A stretch of DNA of 46,508 bases from a virus (IMGVR_UViG_3300042549_003140:1-46508); one strand, 5' to 3'; positions 16,501 through 26,126 are shown, numbered from the stretch's first letter. Translations and numbers: made by a program. Notes: generated by a model from the letters alone, not told the origin.

Positions 16501-16962
16501 ATGTTTTTTGCAGCGTTAGCCCTTGGGTTGTTCTCAGCCAGTACCGTTGCTAGTGTGAGGCAGCAAAGTAAATCCGCGAAGGCTCAGCGGAAAGCAAACG
16601 AAGTCTCTCGTAAGATCGAAGATCGACAGAGACAACGAGAGAGGATGCAGTCCTTGCGTGAAGCACAGATCCTGAGAGCACAAGGTACACAGATGGCTGT
16701 GAACACAGGGACAGTTGATAGCTCTGGATTCGCTGGTCAACAGGCTGGGATCACAGCGGCAACAGCAGGGAACATTGCGTTCTCACAACAGGTAAGCACA
16801 GGAGCAGAGGTGCTTGGGATGTACGGACAGCAAGCAGCTGACGCACAGAACAAGTCAAGCAACTGGGCAGCACTGGCATCGTTATCGTTGCAGGCTGCTT
16901 CATTCACGAGTACTACAACTAAGGCACCGAAGGCGAACACCCCAGTCGGTCCTGTACAATAA
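16501..16962 (+). CDS. Internal virion protein (T7 gp14-like)
   Basis: 153 residues. A short hydrophobic N-terminus (FFAALALGLFSAST) is followed by a strongly basic helical region (RQQSKSAKAQRKANEVSRKIEDRQRQRERMQSLREAQ) and an Ala/Gly/Ser-rich end. Size, position before two large internal proteins and the motif order match T7 gp14-type ejection proteins, which form the outer-membrane channel during DNA entry. The assignment rests on resemblance and context. Confidence 0.65.
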   Translation: MFFAALALGLFSASTVASVRQQSKSAKAQRKANEVSRKIEDRQRQRERMQSLREAQILRAQGTQMAVNTGTVDSSGFAGQQAGITAATAGNIAFSQQVSTGAEVLGMYGQQAADAQNKSSNWAALASLSLQAASFTSTTTKAPKANTPVGPVQ

Positions 16963-16982
16963 CACTGAACGGTAAGGGACGT

Positions 16983-19900
16983 ATGGCTATCGAGACAGCA
17001 GCACAAGATCTTCAAGATCAAATCCTGACAGAGCAGGTTGACCCTGTTCAGTTAGAACAAACCGTTCGTGATACGAACCTCGCTGAACCTGCGAAAGTAG
17101 AGTTAGTTCAGCAGATCCGGGCTGCTGATCAAGTCGCTCGTGATAAGCCAATCCCGTACCGCACAGCACAGAGTCCCGTTTCTCCCTTGGCTTCGCAGCA
17201 AGGGAGTTTTTTCTCGGACTCTTCGCTACAGAATTTCTTTGATTCAAAGGTGATATCTTCTTCACCAACTGTTCCTGACAAAAGAGCAGCACAGCTAGGG
17301 TTTGCTGTGGCTGTGGCTTCAGGAGCAGCACCCGAAGACCTTAGCTCTGTGGCTACAGAGGTACGTACTGACCTTGGTGCAACAGGGCACTCCGTGCTTC
17401 TGGAGCAGTTCCTGATGGATACACGTCAGGACGACGAAGCTGCTGTGTTCAGTGGTCACTGGGAGAACCAATCGTTCTTAGGGTTCGCGGTTCAAGAACC
17501 AGCTCAAGCGAACACACTGTTAGATGAAGCGAAGGAAGAACTTCGTACCCTTCATGCCGTGAACAAAGAAGCTCGGATGATCTCTGAAGCAGTTGATCGT
17601 CTGACACCTGAACAGAAAAAGATATTCAAGAACTTCGAGTTCGTGATGTCTGAGGTGATGTACCAACAGGCAGTTGAACAAACGTTCTCTCGCCAGATCG
17701 CTGAGGATTCTGAGAACGCTTCCTTGTGGGATTGGACAACAGCTACACTGAACCCACTGTTCGCTGTTAGTTCTCGTTCAGATCAAGGGAAGTTGTTACA
17801 GATCCTTGGTGAACGTATCGGAGCTGACCCCCAGAACTACGTGTTCAAGTCAGATGATGCGGATGCTGTCGTGAAGTACTTAATGGACCCAACCTTGAAG
17901 GTGTCTGAGCTCAGTGCTCGCCTTCGGGAAGTCCAAGAGGTTGTTGCTCATATGGATACAGAGCAGCTCGGTGTGAACCCAGTGTGGTCTTCTGAGTTGT
18001 TCGATGTGATCCAAGATGATCTCATGAATCTTGACCAGAACGTCAGCATGGGTAACATTCTTGATACAGTTGATGCAGTGGGCACAGCCCCTGTAGTTGG
18101 TTCTGTTCTAGGGATCGGGAAAAGACTTCGAGGTGCAGGGGAAGCACTCGGTGCTCGGTTGTTCGGTCAACTAGGTGCTGCTTCAAAGGCCCGTACCCCA
18201 GAGAGTATTGCGGAACTGGAGACTGTACTGCGGAAGACCGTAGATAACGCTCTAGGATTAACCACACAGGTTCCTGAAGCAACACCTGTAGTGGTGTCGG
18301 CTGAGACTAAAGCACTTCAAGCACGTAAGGCTGAGTTAGAATTACGGGCAGGGTCTGCTGGTACACGTCTTGATCGGAAGACTCTTGAACAAGATAAGAG
18401 ACAATTGAACGCTGAGCTTGAAAGCATTAAGCAGCAGAACTTAACAGACCGTACCAAAGAAATCCAAGGCACTGGTGTGAAGTTCAAGGCAGCGAACAAA
18501 CAAGCTGCGAAGGAACAGAGCGCACGGATCGCTGAGAAAGAAGCGGAGCTCGACCTGATCCAAGCTCGTATCGACGAAGAAGATCAGTTCCAAGCAGCGA
18601 AGGCAGAGATCTCTCGTATCGACCAGAAACTTCAGGTGGCTTCACCGGTGCTGGCACAGAAGTCGAAGCTCGCTCTTGGTGTACAAGCTGCAATCACTGA
18701 CAGGGGTAGTGTGTTCGATGCGTTATCCGCACAGAACCCTGTTGTTCTTCGTAGTATTGTGTCAGCTGCTGTGAAAGAAGACGTGAAAGCGTTGGATTTC
18801 TTAGGTGTTACACCTGAAGCAGTCGCTGAACGTGTAGTTCCGAACCCGAACTCTGGTCTTGGTGTGACAAGTTCAGTAGTAACGGGCTCTCCTCACAAGA
18901 TCGACCGGTTAGTTCTGAAGTTCAACGAGGAACTAGCGAAGCAAAGTGTGTCAGATGTACTCACGAAGCAAGAAATTCAAGATGTCCCACAGAAGTGGGC
19001 TCAAACTGTCGCTGCTCAATCGGCAGGGACACTGCACCCAAGCCATTCCTCTTTAGTTCAAGTGGCTGAGGATGGCACTCTGGACGTTCTAGGGGTATTC
19101 GGCGGGTCTGTTGATGGTGGGTACGTGAATCTCACAGATGCAGAGCGTGCATCCCAGTATTTATTCGGACTTGAAGGTAAGATCAAGGTTCGTGTACAAG
19201 GTTCTAACAAGCCACTGGAGTACTGGGAAGATGTGAAGGATACAATCACGAAGTCGAACGGTAAGCTGGAGTTCTTCATTGAAGCGAAGAACACACTGAC
19301 TCCGAACAGTTCATTCGCGAATCCGTTCACAGCGAACTATATCTCACCAAGTATCCCCGGTGCCTCGTACCTACAGTCTTGGTCGCGGATGTTACGTGAA
19401 GATCTGTTCAACGGATACACTGCGTACGTAGACAAGGGCACTCGACTAGCAGGTATGCAACAGCAGATGTTGGAACCTGTTCTTCGTATGCGTGGTTCTG
19501 ATGCGGATACATGGACGAAGGTACTGATGCACGGTGATGAGCATGAGATCGTGTTCAGCTCTGCTGCTGAGGCGTCACGTGTACTTGGTGTACCAGTTAA
19601 CGATCGTGTATGGGATGCGTACAAAGGTACTCGTGCGTACTACGATTCTGTTGCTGCTGTCCGTCAACGTGCTGTGTACAAGAACTTAGACCAGAACGGA
19701 TTCAAGTCTGCGTACGATGCGAACGGTGTACTGAAAGACCTGAACGGTCAGGTGCATGTCCGCCCACTGGCAGATAAGCCTGCTCGTGGTGCCCGTCCTG
19801 AAGATGGTACCGATGGACTGTTCACATCAGACAAGGTGTGGGGCGATGAGATCTATGATCTTGAAACAGGTACAGTTCAGAAACTAACAGACGAGTTCAT

Positions 19901-22490
19901 TGACTCTGTGTACAGCTCAGGGGACAAGATCATTGTTCGTGTGCATCGAGAAGCTGAGTTCTTGGATGGGGAACTGTTCGACTTCGCTGTGATCAAGACC
20001 GGAAAGGTGAAGCCGTTATCTAAGACCCCGATGAATATCCGTAACGGTCACGTTGATGTGAACTACAAAGGGGAAGATTGGTGGGCTCCACTGGTCGGTG
20101 GTCATAAAGGCGGTACTTCTTACAAGGTCACGAAGATCTCTGAGAAGCGTGTGAACGGTGTGAAGGTTCCTCGTGATAGTACTGTAGGGTTGTACGCTAA
20201 TCGTGCACAAGCTGTGGCTGCTCGTGAGGCGTTGATCCAGAAGGATATCGACGACCTGTTCGGTATCGCTACCCCCGAGGATGCTCGTGCTCTGGCAGAA
20301 CAAACGTACCCATCTCCGTTACTTACTCGCGAGGGTGAGCGAGAGTTCGGTCTTGATACTGCTGGTACGTTCTCTGGTCTGCCTGCTCATGCTCGGAAGC
20401 GTGGTGAGCGAGTGCTAGGTCCGAACGGTACAGCAGAAGTCCTGAGTATCGAAGAGTCGTTATCGAAGTCTGTCGGTGAGATCCGTCGTGCTCTGAGCAT
20501 CGACGCGGTTGAAGTTCAGAAGCGGAGGTTCGGTCAGTTGTATGCGAAGCACGCTGACAAATACGAATCATTCCCCGTTGAGTTCGACCAGATCGTTTGG
20601 TCAGAGACAGCGAAGGCTGCTGGTATCCCTGCTGAAGCTCGTAGAGCTCATGCTATGATCCAGAACTTCGACCATGCAGTCTCGAACAAAGAGTTCGTGT
20701 TGTTCATGAACCATGTTGAGACGTACGCTAGTGAGCTTATCGACAACGGAAGCAAGGTGTTCGGTCCACTGTTAAAGGGGATCAGTCGTTCACAGCTAGA
20801 TAAAGAGCTTAAGAAGGTCACAGCGACGTTATTGATCGGTACCCGTGTACTGTATCAGGTTATGGCGAACACCGCTCAGACAGCGTTCCTGTTCGTTCAG
20901 AACCCTGTTCAGTTCAGTGTGAACACTATTCGTCGGACTCTGGCTACTGCACTGTTCGGTATCCCGAACCTGAACATCGACGCAAGAGTTATGAACGTGG
21001 TAGGTGCGAAGCTGTTCGGTGCTACACCTGAGCAGTTCGCGAAGCATGTTCAGAACCTGAAGGAATCAGGTATCCTTCGTAGCGCTGCTGCACAGGATAT
21101 GGTGGCGTTGTTAGGGGAGTCTGGTAGGGTAGAGGCTGGTCGTCATAACATCACGAGTGGTGCGTTCTGGAAGCGTATGGTACCGGGTTTCGGTGGTGGG
21201 GAGAGGATCGGTAAGGCACTGATGTTCCCTCAGCATATCGCTACTGATATCGCGAACCTGTTCGCTTGGAACCATGCGTTCAGTACCGCTGCTGCGAAGG
21301 ATGGTATCGACGGTGCGTTATCGAGAGCAGGTCGAGTCACTGTTGCTGCGGATACTCGTCGATTGATGTGGAACCAGAACCGTACAGACCAGTTCGCGTA
21401 CCAACAGAACGCTGCAAGTATGCAGTTGATGTTCGTTCAACATGTGCACCGGATGTACAACGACCTGATCGTTGACCCAGCAGTACGTACCTTCACTGGT
21501 AACAAACTCGGGATCAGTATGGATGGCACGAACCCGTACGCTCGTACATGGGCTGAGTCTGTGAAGACGATGTTCATGATGACTGGGTTGTTCGGGGCTG
21601 GTGTGTACCCTCTGTTCGATGAACTGAAGGATGAGATCGGGGATGTACTTACTGACAAGGGGTTATCGAAGGAAGCTGTGTCGTACTTCTTAGATGGTGT
21701 TGTTGCTAAGGGTGTGGAAGATGCTGTCGGTGAGCGGATGAACGTACAGTCTCGGTTCTCTCCAGAGGGAGCGCTTAAGACTACCGTTGAGATGATGTTC
21801 ACGAACGATGGTGGGTTCCAGCTTGGTGGTCCTGTGGCTAGTCTGTGGGGTACCGGTAAGAAGCTAACTCGTATGGGGGAAGCGTACTGGAACGCAGAGC
21901 CGATGGATCAAGCAGTGTGGATGAAACTTATCCAAGCCACTGCTGCATCAGTGACATCTGGTACTAACGACGTGTTCCGTGCGTACGCTGCTGCTAACAT
22001 CGGTGAGTACGTGGACTCAAGTGGTCGTCCGATTGCTGAAGTCACAGACACTTCTTGGATTCCGATCCTGTTCTCTGTACCACCTGAGTCAGTTCAGTCG
22101 TACTACGATACTCGTTCTCAAACATTCGATGCTGAGAAGCAGATGCTTGAGGTAGCGAAGGTAGCGAACCGGATGGCTACGTCGATGGTCGCTGGTGTGC
22201 AGGATGGTCAGGTGAACGGTGAGTTGGTTCTTTCGGCATTGACACAGGGGATGCGTGCTATTGAACTTCTGTCTGGATCGAACGTGATCCAAGCACAGGA
22301 AGCGAAGCGTGTGTTCGCTACCCAGTTAGTGTTCGAGTCCGATGGTGTGTTAATGAAGCACGCTGATAAGATCGCAAGCACACTGAGTACGGATCAGGCA
22401 AAACAGGCGTTAAAGAAACTACAGAACGATAACCCAGAGCTTAAAGATGGTATTCAATTCCTCCTTGATGCACTGGATTACCAACAATAA
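16983..22490 (+). CDS. Giant internal virion (ejection) protein
   Basis: 1835 residues, the longest gene. It has a helical, acidic, Gln-rich N-terminus and long Ala/Glu/Lys coiled coils (about residues 445-560). A mixed alpha/beta middle has several Gly-rich turns, and the C-terminal 600 residues are helical with some hydrophobic patches (about 1290-1330, TATLLIGTRVLYQVMANTAQTAF). No catalytic motif is obvious by eye. Length, order and neighbours match the largest ejection protein of podoviruses (T7 gp16 analogue), which lines the trans-envelope channel. Gene and codon bias are uniform, giving no sign of fusion. Confidence 0.75.
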   Translation: MAIETAAQDLQDQILTEQVDPVQLEQTVRDTNLAEPAKVELVQQIRAADQVARDKPIPYRTAQSPVSPLASQQGSFFSDSSLQNFFDSKVISSSPTVPDKRAAQLGFAVAVASGAAPEDLSSVATEVRTDLGATGHSVLLEQFLMDTRQDDEAAVFSGHWENQSFLGFAVQEPAQANTLLDEAKEELRTLHAVNKEARMISEAVDRLTPEQKKIFKNFEFVMSEVMYQQAVEQTFSRQIAEDSENASLWDWTTATLNPLFAVSSRSDQGKLLQILGERIGADPQNYVFKSDDADAVVKYLMDPTLKVSELSARLREVQEVVAHMDTEQLGVNPVWSSELFDVIQDDLMNLDQNVSMGNILDTVDAVGTAPVVGSVLGIGKRLRGAGEALGARLFGQLGAASKARTPESIAELETVLRKTVDNALGLTTQVPEATPVVVSAETKALQARKAELELRAGSAGTRLDRKTLEQDKRQLNAELESIKQQNLTDRTKEIQGTGVKFKAANKQAAKEQSARIAEKEAELDLIQARIDEEDQFQAAKAEISRIDQKLQVASPVLAQKSKLALGVQAAITDRGSVFDALSAQNPVVLRSIVSAAVKEDVKALDFLGVTPEAVAERVVPNPNSGLGVTSSVVTGSPHKIDRLVLKFNEELAKQSVSDVLTKQEIQDVPQKWAQTVAAQSAGTLHPSHSSLVQVAEDGTLDVLGVFGGSVDGGYVNLTDAERASQYLFGLEGKIKVRVQGSNKPLEYWEDVKDTITKSNGKLEFFIEAKNTLTPNSSFANPFTANYISPSIPGASYLQSWSRMLREDLFNGYTAYVDKGTRLAGMQQQMLEPVLRMRGSDADTWTKVLMHGDEHEIVFSSAAEASRVLGVPVNDRVWDAYKGTRAYYDSVAAVRQRAVYKNLDQNGFKSAYDANGVLKDLNGQVHVRPLADKPARGARPEDGTDGLFTSDKVWGDEIYDLETGTVQKLTDEFIDSVYSSGDKIIVRVHREAEFLDGELFDFAVIKTGKVKPLSKTPMNIRNGHVDVNYKGEDWWAPLVGGHKGGTSYKVTKISEKRVNGVKVPRDSTVGLYANRAQAVAAREALIQKDIDDLFGIATPEDARALAEQTYPSPLLTREGEREFGLDTAGTFSGLPAHARKRGERVLGPNGTAEVLSIEESLSKSVGEIRRALSIDAVEVQKRRFGQLYAKHADKYESFPVEFDQIVWSETAKAAGIPAEARRAHAMIQNFDHAVSNKEFVLFMNHVETYASELIDNGSKVFGPLLKGISRSQLDKELKKVTATLLIGTRVLYQVMANTAQTAFLFVQNPVQFSVNTIRRTLATALFGIPNLNIDARVMNVVGAKLFGATPEQFAKHVQNLKESGILRSAAAQDMVALLGESGRVEAGRHNITSGAFWKRMVPGFGGGERIGKALMFPQHIATDIANLFAWNHAFSTAAAKDGIDGALSRAGRVTVAADTRRLMWNQNRTDQFAYQQNAASMQLMFVQHVHRMYNDLIVDPAVRTFTGNKLGISMDGTNPYARTWAESVKTMFMMTGLFGAGVYPLFDELKDEIGDVLTDKGLSKEAVSYFLDGVVAKGVEDAVGERMNVQSRFSPEGALKTTVEMMFTNDGGFQLGGPVASLWGTGKKLTRMGEAYWNAEPMDQAVWMKLIQATAASVTSGTNDVFRAYAAANIGEYVDSSGRPIAEVTDTSWIPILFSVPPESVQSYYDTRSQTFDAEKQMLEVAKVANRMATSMVAGVQDGQVNGELVLSALTQGMRAIELLSGSNVIQAQEAKRVFATQLVFESDGVLMKHADKIASTLSTDQAKQALKKLQNDNPELKDGIQFLLDALDYQQ

Positions 22491-22499
22491 GGGACGAAG

Positions 22500-24272
22500 A
22501 TGTTCACAAATCCAGTACAACCAAAGGCAGTGGGCTCTGTTAGTGTTCAAGCCCCTGTAGTTGATACCTCTGCCCAGACAGCAATGTCTGGGTTATCTGA
22601 TCTGTTCAGTGCGATCGGCACGATGAACCAACCTGCTCAGGTTAATGCTTGGGAAGTCAAGGAAGAGTGGGAGACTGAAGGACACAGTGCTGCTATCGAG
22701 GATGCGAAGCAGTACCAGTTCTTAGTCGAGACAGGTGGGAGACAACAGGCGGACCGGTGGTTGAACAAACAAACACTGGTTCGTCAGGGTTCGCTGGGCG
22801 CAAGCTCAGCGGATTCGTACCGACAAGTTCTTGGGGATACCGTAGGGAAAACAAAGGAGATCGTTGATCGGGAGGCAGAACATTCTCTTGAGAAACGGAA
22901 CGCAGAGAAACTTGCTGACCTAGAGTTCGAAGGTCGTGAGCTGTTGCTGGCGGATATCCAGAGCTACGGTGGGAACCCTGAGCTGATCACGCAGGATATG
23001 GCTATCGGTGCAGCTATGACTCGTCGTGGAGTACAGGCAAGGACAGCTGATGCCATCCAGCAGAACTCGTTAACGTCAGGGAGCATGAGCATCACCGCGA
23101 ACAAGCGGAAGCTCGCCTCCGAGACAGGTATTAACACGTTCATTGGGAACAGCACAGGAGCTGTGCAATCGAAGTTCCAAGCTGCGACTGCTGCAATGAA
23201 AGCAGATCCATCGAAGGCGGAGCAGATCAAGCTACAGTTCATTGCTGACCTCACACAACTGAAGACAACCGCTCAGTACAACGCAGCGAAGACCGTACAG
23301 AGTCTTGGTGGTGATCCATCAGACTTGAACGCAGACCGTGTGACTGGTGTGATGAAGATGTACGATGATGCGATCGCATTGATGCGAGGGGATTTCGCTG
23401 TAGATGTGATGAAGGTGAACCTTGATCTTCTGTCGTACGGAACAACCCTTGAGGTTCTTCCGAAAATGGCGAAAGGATTCGCTACACAGATCTATGTGGA
23501 GAACACTGTTCGGATGCCGGTCAAGGCACTAGGTGCCGTGTTGGAGAACACCCCTGTATCGTACTCCACGCAGGATACACAGGAAGTGATTCGGAGGGCT
23601 GCCTCTGGGATAGGTGCTGCTGTTCAAGGAACCTCAGTGAACCCTAGTCCTCTGTACCGAGGCATGGGATCTGTGTTGTTCCGAGCAGGGAAGTCAGAAG
23701 ATCCTGTCCTTCGTACAACATCAGCAGAAGCGTTGTTGAACTCTTTACAGGAGACGTACCAAGCCCCTTCTAAGGTGCGTGCTGTTAGTTCTCGACCAGA
23801 TGCAGTACCTGCGTTGTTCGAAACACTCGCTCGCTCACAGGCGAACGGAGAACTCGGTCAGGAGTTAGTTGATGCAGCAGCAGCTGAAGGTAGCACACCG
23901 CTAGATATCTGGATTCAATCCAGTACTGGTGTACTGCGGAACACTATCGCTCCTAGCTTGATGTTAGAAGATCCGAACGTGATGGGTAATTTAGATTTGA
24001 AGTACTCAGGCGGGAAGTTCAAGCTGTCATTGAACGAGGAAGGGTACAGGAAAGCAGCAGGGTTCTCTAAGAATCCGGGGTACTATTCAGGGATTGACCA
24101 GTCAATGACCAAGATCAATCGCATGAACAGCAACCTCAGATCCACAGAGAAGTTCTTGAATGATGCAGCCCAGTCGTACAGTAAGACAACTGGGAGTTCA
24201 GCAGATGATGTAGGTTTAGCGTTGTACGAGGTAATGAACCTTACGTTCAACCTCACTAAACCCACTGAGTAA
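22500..24272 (+). CDS. Second internal virion protein
   Basis: 590 residues, the last gene of the rightward unit. It is largely helical with Ala/Gln/Ser-rich segments (AQTAMSGLSDLFSAIG; GKTKEIVDREAEHSLEKRNAEKLADLEFEG). Position and composition match T7 gp15-type internal core proteins. No enzymatic motif is visible. It lies nine bases after the giant ejection protein with a weak ribosome binding site and is followed by the converging terminator region. Confidence 0.65.
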   Translation: MFTNPVQPKAVGSVSVQAPVVDTSAQTAMSGLSDLFSAIGTMNQPAQVNAWEVKEEWETEGHSAAIEDAKQYQFLVETGGRQQADRWLNKQTLVRQGSLGASSADSYRQVLGDTVGKTKEIVDREAEHSLEKRNAEKLADLEFEGRELLLADIQSYGGNPELITQDMAIGAAMTRRGVQARTADAIQQNSLTSGSMSITANKRKLASETGINTFIGNSTGAVQSKFQAATAAMKADPSKAEQIKLQFIADLTQLKTTAQYNAAKTVQSLGGDPSDLNADRVTGVMKMYDDAIALMRGDFAVDVMKVNLDLLSYGTTLEVLPKMAKGFATQIYVENTVRMPVKALGAVLENTPVSYSTQDTQEVIRRAASGIGAAVQGTSVNPSPLYRGMGSVLFRAGKSEDPVLRTTSAEALLNSLQETYQAPSKVRAVSSRPDAVPALFETLARSQANGELGQELVDAAAAEGSTPLDIWIQSSTGVLRNTIAPSLMLEDPNVMGNLDLKYSGGKFKLSLNEEGYRKAAGFSKNPGYYSGIDQSMTKINRMNSNLRSTEKFLNDAAQSYSKTTGSSADDVGLALYEVMNLTFNLTKPTE

Positions 24273-24278
24273 CTGGTA

Positions 24279-24299
24279 TAGGCCGCTAACGCGGGCCTA
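24279..24299 (+). terminator. Hairpin ending the rightward unit
   Basis: TAGGCC-GC (24279-24286), loop TAAC, and GC-G-GGCCTA (24291-24299) form a stem with one bulge just after the last rightward stop. No U-tract follows, so termination would need the adjacent convergent hairpin, or the hairpin may serve as an mRNA 3' end. Confidence 0.45.
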
Positions 24300-24317
24300 A
24301 CAGGTTATAATACTCCT

Positions 24318-24782
24318 TCAAAATAGACGGACGGTATCACGGCGTCGTTCGTCTATTCCTTTATGGTTGATTAAGTACGCATCCATCGCAGCTAACCACT
24401 TAAAGGCAGCTTCTAATCCTTGGTCTTCTGGAGGTGGAGGTGGCCGATCAGATCCAGTACCATTAATTCCAACCGTTCTACCCTTCGTTCCAACTCCCGC
24501 ACTGTTGGTGGCATCTTCGGGACGTTTAACTCCTGTAGTTCTTCCAGCGACATCAGCGATCGGTCTTTCACTTTTCCCACGGAGTTGCTCCTTAGCTCTT
24601 GTTAGTGAACGGATCATGTCATCTAAGTCTTGTTCGTACGACTTACCCCCAGACCGTTTACCCATAGCAAACATCTTCTTGAAAGCATGAGCCACAGCTG
24701 ACTGTTCGAACTGAACAGCATCTGTGATATCATAGCAGTCCATTGTAACACCATTAACTGTGATCAGGTACGGGTTGCTCAC
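24318..24782 (-). CDS. Conserved small phage protein of unknown function
   Basis: 154 residues, GTG start with AGGAG nine bases upstream. ITVNGVTMDCYDITDAV, then AVAHAFKKMFAMGKRSGGKSYEQDLDDMIRSLTRA follows a pattern recurring in small phage proteins: a V/I-DVYDV start, then xHAxKKLxxxGxRxxK and a DLxExxxSIxRA helix. The function of that type is unknown to me. The C-terminal half is Pro/Gly-rich linker, ending in a basic helix. It overlaps the previous gene by 29 bases and is the last gene of the unit. Confidence 0.65.
   Translation of the reverse strand: MSNPYLITVNGVTMDCYDITDAVQFEQSAVAHAFKKMFAMGKRSGGKSYEQDLDDMIRSLTRAKEQLRGKSERPIADVAGRTTGVKRPEDATNSAGVGTKGRTVGINGTGSDRPPPPPEDQGLEAAFKWLAAMDAYLINHKGIDERRRDTVRLF
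24322..24357 (-). terminator. Hairpin ending the leftward unit
   Basis: AATAGACGGACG (24322-24333) pairs with CGTTCGTCTATT (24346-24357) over 12 bp with one wobble and a 12-nt loop. On the leftward strand the stem is followed by a short TTTT. It overlaps the last 36 bases of the final leftward gene, an arrangement that saves space and sits opposite the end of the rightward unit. Confidence 0.5.
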
Positions 24783-25053
24783 GGCGACATTCTCCTATTT
24801 GAATTGCAGCATCAGCGATTTCTTGTAGATCCCATCCGTTCTGTGAACAGATCTCAACAACATTCGACAACACAGAGGGGAGAACAGCTCGGACACTCGC
24901 TTGTGCGCCGGCCGGAGATCCCTTCCCTGTCATGGGCATCGCTAGATTTCCCATGATAAAGCCAACATCGTGGCTCAGAGCTAGGTACGGGTACACTAAG
25001 TTGTTGTACCGTACTGTACTAGCAAGTTTCTGTTGCAGTTCATTCAGATTCAT
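24754..25053 (-). CDS. Hypothetical protein
   Basis: 99 residues. The helical N-terminus (MNLNELQQKLASTVRYNNLVYPYLALSHDVGFIMGNL) and Gly/Pro-rich centre show no known motif. The ATG overlaps the stop of the 39-residue acidic ORF upstream (ATGA) and the C-terminus overlaps the next gene. It belongs to the small gene set between the lysozyme-like gene and the end of the leftward unit. Confidence 0.55.
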   Translation of the reverse strand: MNLNELQQKLASTVRYNNLVYPYLALSHDVGFIMGNLAMPMTGKGSPAGAQASVRAVLPSVLSNVVEICSQNGWDLQEIADAAIQIGECRREQPVPDHS

Positions 25054-25169
25054 ATCTTACAAGCTCCCCCTTCACATCCTTCATCATCGTTCTGCTCGTA
25101 CTCGATGTCCACATCAGGAACATCAAAGCCGAAGTCCTCTAGTTCCATGTAATCTAAATCGTCTTCCAT
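25050..25169 (-). CDS. Acidic 39-residue protein
   Basis: A 39-codon ORF reading MEDDLDYMELEDFGFDVPD, then a further acidic stretch and CEGGACKI. It has a near-perfect AGGAGG four bases before the ATG, and its stop overlaps the start of the next gene (ATGA), so it is very probably expressed. About 17 of 39 residues are Asp or Glu. Such acidic mini-proteins are often DNA mimics or inhibitors of host nucleic-acid enzymes; that role is speculative here. Confidence 0.7.
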   Translation of the reverse strand: MEDDLDYMELEDFGFDVPDVDIEYEQNDDEGCEGGACKI

Positions 25170-25177
25170 CGTTCCTC

Positions 25178-25669
25178 CTAACACATCTTCAAATAAGCAC
25201 GACGGTAATCGTCAGGGGTTGCAGCACCAGCCTCAGTGTTCCAGTACTTCTTGCAGTACACAGCCATGCCGCTGACGTCTTCTGCTTTAGGTAGTGGTTC
25301 GTCGAACCGCATGAAGTGAACACGAGCCAACACAGTAGCGTACCGAAGATCTGTCTCTACTAACTCAGAGTAATCCTTTGCTGTTAAAGACTTCGTGCTT
25401 GGTACGAACTTCGAGACAGCGAAGTCAAGCTTCTGGTTCTTGCTGATCACAACACGGTACAGATCACGGATAGTCTCTGGCTCATGCTGGTACGGACCGA
25501 GGGCAGGGCCACCACCTACTTGTCTGATGTAAGACAGGAGATGTGATTCGTGTGCAGCTACCATCATCAGAAGCTCAACAGCATCTGCTGAGTACTTCGC
25601 TCCACCTAGTGCTTCGAACTTCTTCAGTGTCCGTTGAATAACGGATCGTAGTTGGTTACGGTTGATCAT
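25178..25669 (-). CDS. Lysozyme/transglycosylase-like protein, endolysin candidate
   Basis: 163 residues. VAAHESHLLSYIRQVGGGPALGPYQHEP has the layout of a lysozyme-superfamily active site: a catalytic Glu in an ES motif, then G-P-A-L-G-x-x-Q-x-E-P. The C-terminal YWNTEAGAATPDDYRRAY resembles the YNT-x-x-G-x-x-T-x-x-D-F end of similar phage proteins. There is no signal peptide or membrane anchor, so release would need a holin. No other endolysin is visible, so this is the best candidate despite its place on the early strand. Confidence 0.5.
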   Translation of the reverse strand: MINRNQLRSVIQRTLKKFEALGGAKYSADAVELLMMVAAHESHLLSYIRQVGGGPALGPYQHEPETIRDLYRVVISKNQKLDFAVSKFVPSTKSLTAKDYSELVETDLRYATVLARVHFMRFDEPLPKAEDVSGMAVYCKKYWNTEAGAATPDDYRRAYLKMC

Positions 25670-26126
25670 TTACTTCCCATAGTAATTTTAGACTGACATC
25701 GGAAATCCTTTTTATTCAAGGAAAACCAAGCTTGGTACTTTGCACAGTACTTGAACATACGGTCTGTGAACTTACCTAACCTACCCCCTCGGCAATCTTT
25801 ATACAGAATACAGAACTCGAACAGAGGAGAGCTACCATTGTTCTGCGAACTGAACAATAGTGAACCAGTGCGTGTTTCATATATCTTTGCATGATTACCA
25901 TTGCCCAGTAATTGCTCCTTGTCAACGGGGAGTGCTGTTTTAGCTACGTCACCCCAACACATACTCCGCAGGAGAGCCCACTGCTTTTGCATGTTGTACA
26001 ACTCATTGGCATCTGTGCAGTGCACCCCCATTCATCGAAGTACAACGCTTGTCGAAGCGCATTTACTCCGACAAAGATGTGGGATTCTTTTCTTGTGGAG
26101 TGGTAATTAATAATACAAGTTCTCAT
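25666..26126 (-). pseudogene. Frameshifted or programmed-frameshift gene of unknown function
   Basis: Two ORFs read as one protein if the frame shifts by -1 at a run of five C (26025-26029; GGGGG in the mRNA). The first part (26126 downward) starts in an ATGA overlap with the preceding stop and runs to ...ALYFDEWG. The second (121 codons, ends 25666) starts right after a stop without a ribosome binding site, continues VHCTDANELYNMQKQWALL, and its stop overlaps the lysozyme-like gene start. The joined product would be about 153 residues with scattered Cys. I do not recognise it. Base use here is poorer in GTAC than in neighbours. A sequencing indel, true decay or programmed slippage are all possible. 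Confidence 0.5.
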
